A stretch of DNA of 13,373 nt from Phycisphaerae bacterium (GTDB taxonomy: Bacteria > Planctomycetota > Phycisphaerae > UBA1845 > UTPLA1): assembly GCA_016935885.1 (NCBI GenBank), contig JAFGQA010000168.1:1-13373 (forward strand). The letters run 5' to 3'. Numbering within the stretch: position 1 is the stretch's first letter; each line of letters starts with the position of its first letter. Made by a program: the position numbers and the translations under genes. Positions 1 through 4,691 of this stretch are shown in pieces. The notes beneath the pieces are model-generated. The model was not told where the DNA came from, searched no databases, and worked only from the letters and a program-made list of their open reading frames with translations.

Positions 1-125
1 AGGCGGGTGCCACTGGCAGCTTGCCTGCCAGTGTGGATGCCCCACGCGCCCACCGGAGAGACCGCACGGGCGGACAAGCCGCCCGTGACACCCAGAATCG
101 AATGCCGCCGAAACTGTCACGGACC
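1..125 (+). repeat. MITE-like palindromic element, copy A (left end cut by window edge)
   Basis: This is the first copy of a repeated non-coding element. The right terminal repeat TGTCACGGACC is at 115-125; about 14 bases of the left end fall outside the window, judging by alignment to copies B and D. Hairpin 1 is CACTGGCAG / CTGCCAGTG (11-19 with 25-33, loop CTTGC). Hairpin 2 is CACGGGCGG / CCGCCCGTG (65-73 with 79-87, loop ACAAG). No coding signal is convincing. The element could be a MITE-type non-autonomous transposon or a REP-like intergenic repeat; the terminal inverted repeats favour the first. Confidence 0.7.
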
Positions 126-220
126 ACGGATGCCCTACCGTTCAATAAGTCTCCACAGCTTTTGATGCTATGATCGGTTTTCCCATGACGCAAGCATCGC
201 CCCTCCTGGTCTGGTCACCG

Positions 221-362
221 GGGTCCGTGACAATCTCGGCTGGTGCCACTGGCAGCTTGTCTGCCAGTGTGGATGCCCCATGCGCCCACCAGAGAGACCG
301 CACGGGCGGACCAGCCGCCCGTGGCACCCGGAATCGAATGCCGCCGGAGGTGTCACGGACCC
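221..362 (+). repeat. MITE-like palindromic element, copy B (complete)
   Basis: This complete 142-base copy is bounded by perfect 12-base terminal inverted repeats, GGGTCCGTGACA at 221-232 and TGTCACGGACCC at 351-362. Both internal hairpins are present, with loops CTTGT and ACCAG. TCACCG lies directly left of the element and again three bases right of it, which could be a decayed target duplication or chance. No transposase is encoded inside, so any mobility would need an enzyme supplied from elsewhere in the genome (inference). Confidence 0.75.
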
Positions 363-481
363 TGCTCACCGTGCCAGCGGGCGAACGCCACTGGGGGCTC
401 CAACCTCAACGCCGCCGACACGGCCACACGCCCAGAACCGAGGCTCGCGCCGTAGGCGGCGAACGCCTTGTCCGCGTCGGG
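363..481. other. Spacer between repeat copies, no gene seen
   Basis: This spacer separates copy B from the fragmented copies. It contains GGCGAACGCC twice, as a short self-complementary motif. I see no start with a ribosome binding site, no protein family and no RNA gene. The open frames that cross it are continuous with the palindromic repeats and have the Arg/Pro/Ala-rich composition of out-of-frame G+C-rich DNA. Confidence 0.5.
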
Positions 482-549
482 GTCCGAGACAGTCTGGGCC
501 GGTGCCACTGGCAGCTTGGGCGGGTGTCACTGGCAGCTTGCCTGCCAGT
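482..549 (+). repeat. Two fused fragments of the MITE-like element
   Basis: Positions 482-518 match the left end of the element (GTCCGAGACA, then the first arm of hairpin 1). They are joined directly to 519-549, which holds a whole hairpin 1 with its upstream GGGTGTCA context and then stops. Copy D begins two bases later. Both fragments lack hairpin 2 and the right terminal repeat, so this looks like internal deletion, nested insertion or unequal recombination between copies. Confidence 0.6.
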
Positions 550-551
550 GC

Positions 552-691
552 GTCCGTGACAGTTTAGGCCGGTGCCACTGGCAGCTTGTCTGCCAGTGTG
601 GATGCCCCATGCGCCCACCAGAGAGACCGCACGGGCGGACCAGCCGCCCGTGGCACTCAGAATCGAATGCCGCCGGAGGTGTCACGGACCC
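552..691 (+). repeat. MITE-like palindromic element, copy D (complete)
   Basis: This full copy runs from GTCCGTGACA at 552-561 to TGTCACGGACCC at 680-691. It is nearly identical to copy B throughout, including the loop bases CTTGT and ACCAG, so B and D are probably the most recently related pair. Spacing of terminal repeats and hairpins is the same as in B, which argues for conservation of the whole unit rather than of the hairpins alone. Confidence 0.75.
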
Positions 692-997
692 TCCGCGTCG
701 CTCCCGCCGCAGACTCGCTTGCCTCTTTCGCCGTCGACGTTATAGTATTCGCCGTCGTGTTCGCCGTTGGAGTCCCTGCACGACAGGCCGTCAAGAGTCG
801 TGTCGTGACGGCTGCGGACGAATCTGCGAGGTCTTGCCATGGCAACCCGGGCTTTGTTTGGAGCCGCAAGGCAGTGCCAAAGCGACGCCATCGCCGCGTC
901 CTCGGTCCATTCGTCCGTTACTTCTGTGCGTTTTCAGCATATCCTTGCGGCTACGGCCAAAGGTGACGTTGGGCGACCGTGTAGGAGGCAGTCTTCT
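692..997. other. Intergenic stretch between repeats and tRNA-Ser, no gene seen
   Basis: No supported gene is visible. TTCGCCGTCG occurs at 727-736 and 748-757, with a variant TTCGCCGTTG at 760-769; the offsets (21 and 12) are multiples of three. On the minus strand this reads as a short Asp-Gly-Glu-rich run inside a frame with no convincing start. An 8-base-pair hairpin (786-793 with 806-813) is not followed by a T run. I could not pick out a clear promoter for the tRNA gene. Confidence 0.4.
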
Positions 998-1088
998 GGA
1001 GAGGTGGCTGAGTGGCTTAAAGCAACGGTTTGCTAAACCGTCGTACGGGGTCAAACTCGTACCGGGGGTTCGAATCCCCCCCTCTCCG
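998..1088 (+). tRNA. tRNA-Ser(GCU)
   Basis: This 91-base class II tRNA reads serine codons AGC and AGU. The acceptor stem GGAGAGG (998-1004) pairs fully with CCTCTCC (1081-1087), with discriminator G at 1088. The anticodon stem ACGGT/ACCGT (1025-1029, 1037-1041) encloses the loop TTGCTAA with anticodon GCT at 1032-1034. A long variable arm (GTACG 1043-1047 with CGTAC 1058-1062) is the serine/leucine hallmark. The T arm is GGGGG-TTCGAAT-CCCCC at 1064-1080. The 3' CCA is not encoded and would be added after transcription. Confidence 0.97.
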
Positions 1089-1310
1089 TTAGTCTCCTAT
1101 TCAGCCAACCTGGCTCGGTGGTCGGATGCAGTCGTCGGTGACGAGGGCCGCCGATGTCAGGTAGTGCGGCGGAACACGAACCACAAGGTCCTGGGCACGG
1201 CGTTTGCGATGGCAATCCCCGAACGCTCGCCCGTCGTCCTCCGAGCGGTCCTGAGTGCTCACGCGACCGCACGTCTCCGACACCGGACCGCATCCAGGCC
1301 GCGTCGATGG
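1089..1310. other. Intergenic stretch between tRNA-Ser and nadE, no gene seen
   Basis: The stretch separates the tRNA gene from the convergent 3' end of nadE. A 6-base-pair inverted repeat (CCGCCG 1148-1153 with CGGCGG 1167-1172) is present but has no T run on either side, so I do not call a terminator. The minus-strand frame crossing this stretch ends inside the antisense of the tRNA and is not a gene. Confidence 0.45.
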
Positions 1311-2969
1311 TCATCGTGTGAACTTCGCCGCGATGGGCATCCTTCGACCGACGCCGAACGCGCGGCTGGTCACCTTCAGTCCTGTGGCCGCCTGCTTGCG
1401 CTTGTACTCGTTCAGGTCCACCATGCGGATAGTCCTTCGCACAACCGCTTTATCGAAGCCGCGGCCGATGATCTCGTCCGCGCTCTGCTCCTCCTCGATG
1501 TAGTGGTGCAGGATGGCGTCGAGCGTGTCGTATTCAGGCAGGCTTTGCTGGTCGTGCTGATCGGGTCGAAGCTCGGCGGACGGCGGCTTGGTGATCGTTG
1601 ACTCGGGGATGACCTCGCGGCCAGACCGGGCGTTGTAGTACCGGGCCAACTCGTAGACCATCGTCTTCGGCACGTCGCTGATCACCGCCAGGCCGCCGCA
1701 CATATCGCCGTACAACGTGCAATAGCCGACGGCCAACTCGCTCTTGTTCCCCGTCGTCAACAGCAGCCAGCCGAACTTGTTGGACAGGCTCATCAGGATG
1801 TTGCCGCGGAGCCGAGCCTGGATGTTCTCCTCGGTGACGTCCGGCGGCCGGCCCTCGAAGAACGGCGTCAACTGGCCCTCGACGACGTCGTGCATCTCCT
1901 TGATTGGGATCATCTTGAAGTCGATGCCGATGTTCGCGGCGAGCACCTGCGCGTCGGTGACGCTGTGGCCGCTGCTGTAGCGAGACGGCATCGCCACGCC
2001 GTGCACGCGGCCGGCGCCGAGGGCCTCAACGGCAATGCACGCCGTGACAGCCGAGTCGATCCCGCCGGACAAGCCGAAGACGGCCTCCTGGAAGCCGCAC
2101 TTGTGAAGGTAGTCCCGTGTGCCGAGAACCAGCGCATCCCAGACGGAAGCAAGGGGCTCGGGATAGGGCTCGCGGCGGGCGTCTCGCGGGTCGTCCAGAT
2201 CGACGACGAGCAGGTCTTCCTCGAAGGCCTTCGCCCGGGCGACCACGGCACCCTGTGCGTCGAACACGCAACTGGCCCCGTCGAAGATCAGCTCGTCGTT
2301 GCCCCCAACCTGGTTGACGACGATCAACGGGAGCCTGGTGGCCGCGGCTTGGCCGCCCAGGAGCGTCTCGCGGAATGCCTGCTTGTCCACATTGAAGGGC
2401 GACGCCGACGCGTTGACGATGACCTCCGCGCCGGCCCCGCTCAATTCCTCCATCGGGTTGCGATGGTACAGTTGCCGCTTGATGAGCCTCGGATCGTTCC
2501 ACAGATCCTCGCAGATCGTGGCGCCGAGGCGAATCCGCTTGCCACCTAGCGTCAGCTCCACCGGCGCGGTCGCCTCGGCGGGCTCGAAATATCGCTCCTC
2601 GTCGAAGACATCATAAGTCGGCAATAGCGACTTGTGGGCTTCGGCCACGAGCCGCCCGTCTTGCAGCAAGGCCAGCGCGTTCCGCAGGTCCCGTCCGATG
2701 GCCGCCTCGTTGCGGCGGACGAAGCCGACCATCACGGCCGGCCCGCCGGTGGTGCCCTCGGCGAGCGCCTGGACGGCGGCGGTGTTGTCCTCGACAAACC
2801 GAGGCTTGAGCAGCAGGTCCTTGGGGGGGTAGCCGGGGACGGCCAACTCGGGAAAGACGACAAGTTGAGCCCCCGCCGCCCGGGCCTGGTCGATGAAGGT
2901 CCGGATTTTGCGGCAGTTGCCGGCGATGTCGCCGATCAGCGGGTTTGTTTGGGCCAAGCCGACGATCAT
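1311..2969 (-). CDS. nadE: Glutamine-dependent NAD+ synthetase
   Basis: The product (552 aa, cytoplasmic) catalyses the last step of NAD+ synthesis: deamido-NAD+, ATP and glutamine give NAD+, AMP, pyrophosphate and glutamate. The N-terminal nitrilase-type glutaminase domain (about 1-265) shows the expected Glu/Lys/Cys triad: E41 in FPEL, K113 in AHKSLLP and C153 in ICEDLW. The C-terminal synthetase domain has the ATP pyrophosphatase loop SGGIDS at 301-306, TTGNKSE at 405-411, and a KPPSAELRPDQ segment from 461. Length and domain order fit the shorter bacterial two-domain NadE type. The start is ATG at 2967-2969 because MIVGLAQTN matches the usual nitrilase-domain opening; the frame stays open upstream only because it runs into a palindromic repeat. 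No Shine-Dalgarno sequence precedes this ATG. The stop is TGA at 1311-1313. Confidence 0.96.
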   Translation of the reverse strand: MIVGLAQTNPLIGDIAGNCRKIRTFIDQARAAGAQLVVFPELAVPGYPPKDLLLKPRFVEDNTAAVQALAEGTTGGPAVMVGFVRRNEAAIGRDLRNALALLQDGRLVAEAHKSLLPTYDVFDEERYFEPAEATAPVELTLGGKRIRLGATICEDLWNDPRLIKRQLYHRNPMEELSGAGAEVIVNASASPFNVDKQAFRETLLGGQAAATRLPLIVVNQVGGNDELIFDGASCVFDAQGAVVARAKAFEEDLLVVDLDDPRDARREPYPEPLASVWDALVLGTRDYLHKCGFQEAVFGLSGGIDSAVTACIAVEALGAGRVHGVAMPSRYSSGHSVTDAQVLAANIGIDFKMIPIKEMHDVVEGQLTPFFEGRPPDVTEENIQARLRGNILMSLSNKFGWLLLTTGNKSELAVGYCTLYGDMCGGLAVISDVPKTMVYELARYYNARSGREVIPESTITKPPSAELRPDQHDQQSLPEYDTLDAILHHYIEEEQSADEIIGRGFDKAVVRRTIRMVDLNEYKRKQAATGLKVTSRAFGVGRRMPIAAKFTR

Positions 2970-2976
2970 GCCAGCG

Positions 2977-2982
2977 AGTATA
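2977..2982 (-). promoter_or_regulatory. Candidate -10 box of nadE (possible leaderless start)
   Basis: TATACT on the minus strand ends seven bases before the nadE ATG, so a transcript from it would begin at or next to the start codon. The 17-base-upstream position has only a poor -35 match. The missing Shine-Dalgarno sequence fits leaderless translation. This is a single-motif inference. Confidence 0.35.
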
Positions 2983-3033
2983 GCGTCGGGCCTGTGCCCA
3001 CAGTAGGGGGCGAAGGGGCCCGCAGATGCCTGG

Positions 3034-3174
3034 GGGTCCGTGGCACTTCCGGCGGCATTGGATCCTGGGTGCCACGGGCGGCTTGCCCGCCCGTGCGGTC
3101 TCTCCGGTGGGCACATGGGCATGCACACTGGCAGGCAAGCTGCCAGTGGCACCCGCCTGAACTGTCACGCACCC
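3034..3174 (-). repeat. MITE-like palindromic element, copy E (inverted, upstream of nadE)
   Basis: This copy has the opposite orientation to A, B and D. Its terminal repeats GGGTCCGTGGCA (3034-3045) and TGTCACGCACCC (3163-3174) differ from each other at two positions, so it is older or more diverged. Hairpin 2 is at 3073-3095 (loop CTTGC on the plus strand) and hairpin 1 at 3126-3148 (loop GCAAG); the two loops are perfect complements. It lies 64 bases upstream of the nadE start and would be just upstream of any nadE promoter. Confidence 0.75.
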
Positions 3175-3372
3175 GGTGCCTGGAGCGCGTCCCGATAGAC
3201 CATCTCGAAGGCGTGGCTCAGGTCTTCCAAGCCGGCGTGAATGCCGGGCCTGGCGCGCCCCGCTCGAAACGCGAGACTACCTGACCGAAAACGGAAGCAG
3301 AATTCGCCCTAAGGCAATACTGTACAAGAAGATATCGGAATAAGGACAGGCAACATCGCCTGATTTGAGGCC
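3175..3372. other. Intergenic stretch with a possible minus-strand coding remnant
   Basis: On the minus strand a short reading frame of about 45 codons (roughly 3165-3305) gives a plausible helical peptide containing GLEDLSHAFEMVYRDAL. It has no start codon, is preceded by an in-frame TAG, and terminates inside the end of repeat copy E. It may be the decayed 3' end of a gene or chance. Nothing else is visible before the promoter at 3373. Confidence 0.25.
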
Positions 3373-3402
3373 TTGTCACGGGGCGGTGGGCCAGTATATA
3401 CT
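3373..3402 (+). promoter_or_regulatory. Candidate sigma-70-type promoter of the M6 protease gene
   Basis: TTGTCA at 3373-3378 matches the -35 consensus at five of six positions. It is followed after 18 bases by TATACT at 3397-3402 (five of six), or after 16 bases by TATATA at 3395-3400. Transcription would start near 3408-3410 and leave an untranslated leader of about 245 bases before the ATG at 3654. This is an A+T-rich spot in a G+C-rich background. Confidence 0.45.
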
Positions 3403-3432
3403 TGTTGATTGATAACGTGTTGATTGATAACG
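3403..3432 (+). repeat. Perfect 15-bp tandem repeat at the predicted transcription start
   Basis: TGTTGATTGATAACG occurs twice head to tail (3403-3417 and 3418-3432) without mismatch. It sits immediately downstream of the candidate -10 box. Its position and A+T richness suit a paired operator for a DNA-binding regulator, but a recent slippage duplication would look the same. Confidence 0.6.
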
Positions 3433-3653
3433 AGCAACACGCTGAAACGCCGGCACGCCAGTGGGGGGATGGAGGGTCTGACCGCTCGCAGACACCTGGT
3501 GGGGACCTAAAATGCAGAAGATCCGCGTGATGAACGGTGGCGGTCCCAAGCGAGGGAATCCCGTCGACCGGGGCTCGGGTCCTCCCCAGGGACCGGAAGC
3601 GGTTCTAGGTTCTGGTTGAGCGGAAGCGGCGTTGATCCTTGAGAGGAGTTGCC
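3433..3653 (+). promoter_or_regulatory. Long structured 5' leader of the M6 protease gene
   Basis: No protein is supported here. Inverted repeats include GTCTG/CAGAC (3476-3480 with 3489-3493) and CGGTCCC/GGGACCG (3541-3547 with 3589-3595). GGGGACC at about 3501-3507 could compete for the same GGTCCC strand, so alternative folds are possible. I do not recognise a known riboswitch class. A ribosome binding site, AGAGGAG, lies at 3642-3648, five bases before the ATG. Confidence 0.35.
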
Positions 3654-4670
3654 ATGAATCGTTTGTTCCATTCTGGACGGATTCGGCTGTCTTGCGGAAT
3701 CGCGATGGCGGCGGGCCTGCTCGTGACTGCGTTGGCGGGTCCGGCGTCCGGCGAGGAGCGCAAGTTCGTGGTGATGCTGGCCACCTCGCCCAAGTCAGCA
3801 GCGACGGCCGACACCGCTCCGCAGTTGCCCAACGTCAACGACATTTGGGACGCCTACTTCGACCGCGTGAAAGACCAAGGCCCGACCGAGGTCGACTCGT
3901 TCGCCGAGTACTGGTCTGAGATTTCCTACGGCAACGTCAGCGTCAGTGGCGACGCGGTTGGCTGGGTCGAGGTGCCTTGGCCCATCCTGCCGCAGGGGGA
4001 CAACTTCAGCGTTCCCGACGATGCGGAGACGCTGGAGGGTTTGGAGCTTCCGTTCATCGACTTGAACCGCAACGGCATCCTCGATTCGGGTGGGGGCGAG
4101 GAAATCAACCAGTACGAGCAGATGCTCTACATCGACTACAACGGCGACTTGGACGGAACGGGATGGAATGGCGGCCCCGTGGAGCCTACGAGCGATATCC
4201 CCACGTCCGGCCTGGTCGATTTCGCCAACCACTTCAACGACGGGTTGGGCGTGTGGACACCGGGCGAGCGATTCCGCGACCTCGACGGCGATGGGAGGTA
4301 TGACGCACTTCTAGAACCTACTCGGGACGGGTGGGGCACAGACATCAGCGATTGCTGCATCGCCAACGAAGGTTCCGGCTGCGACAATCCCGAATGCCAA
4401 GCGGCGGTTTGTGCGCAGATGGGGTCGTGCTGTGATCAGGAAGGAGACCCGCCGATACAAGGAGTATGGACTCAGGCGTGTGCGGACCTGGCCTTCGATC
4501 TTTGCACGGTACCAGACAGCGACCCGCCAATATCGATCTGCCAGGCGGAGTGCGAACAGGACGGGGAGATCGACTCGGGCGAGTTCTGCGATTTGGACAA
4601 CGATGGCCAGTGGGATTTCCCCGAACCCTTCGAGGACTTCCTGGTCATCTACAACCCGGGGGCAACCTGA
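3654..4670 (+). CDS. M6-family secreted metalloprotease, N-terminal part (interrupted by in-frame TGA)
   Basis: This 338-aa product begins a large exported peptidase. The ATG at 3654 is chosen over a TTG at 3639 because AGAGGAG lies five bases upstream. A signal peptide covers residues 1 to about 33 (basic start, hydrophobic core, ASG before EE). Residues 82-110 (SFAEYWSEISYGN onward) resemble the 'YYxEVSYG' start of M6 (immune inhibitor A) peptidase domains. Asp-rich D-x-D-x-D-G segments suggest calcium binding. A Cys-rich stretch from about 233 to 306 contains twelve cysteines, including two CC pairs, and resembles a Cys module seen in other planctomycete exoproteins. The zinc motif is absent from this part. 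The next frame, after the TGA at 4668-4670, continues in phase with more M6-like sequence, so this is probably the 5' portion of one split gene. Confidence 0.75.
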   Translation: MNRLFHSGRIRLSCGIAMAAGLLVTALAGPASGEERKFVVMLATSPKSAATADTAPQLPNVNDIWDAYFDRVKDQGPTEVDSFAEYWSEISYGNVSVSGDAVGWVEVPWPILPQGDNFSVPDDAETLEGLELPFIDLNRNGILDSGGGEEINQYEQMLYIDYNGDLDGTGWNGGPVEPTSDIPTSGLVDFANHFNDGLGVWTPGERFRDLDGDGRYDALLEPTRDGWGTDISDCCIANEGSGCDNPECQAAVCAQMGSCCDQEGDPPIQGVWTQACADLAFDLCTVPDSDPPISICQAECEQDGEIDSGEFCDLDNDGQWDFPEPFEDFLVIYNPGAT

Positions 4671-4691
4671 TGTAAGCTCCGTTGGATCCGG

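Noticed and set aside
1..690. CRISPR-like array
   Set aside because: Spacing between copies is irregular, units are about 140 bases with terminal inverted repeats, and there are no equal-length unique spacers or cas genes.
1051..1314. Minus-strand frame ending in an ERGGFEPPVRV-type sequence
   Set aside because: This ending is the well-known artefact of translating a tRNA gene antisense; it lies over tRNA-Ser.
468..1601. Long plus-strand open frame of 377 codons
   Set aside because: It runs through repeat copy D, the whole tRNA-Ser gene and the 3' end of nadE on the other strand, has no ribosome binding site and an Arg-rich shadow composition.
1890..2549. Plus-strand frame of 219 codons opposite nadE
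   Set aside because: It is antisense to a well-conserved enzyme and has no family features of its own; it is an expected shadow in G+C-rich DNA.
2970..3152. 61-codon N-terminal extension of nadE
   Set aside because: The extension translates repeat copy E and intergenic sequence; the family N-terminus begins at MIVGLAQTN (2969).
4668..4670. TGA as selenocysteine or a reassigned codon
   Set aside because: nadE ends naturally at TGA just where the family ends, so TGA works as a stop here; I see no selenocysteine-type motif, and M6 peptidases are not known selenoproteins.
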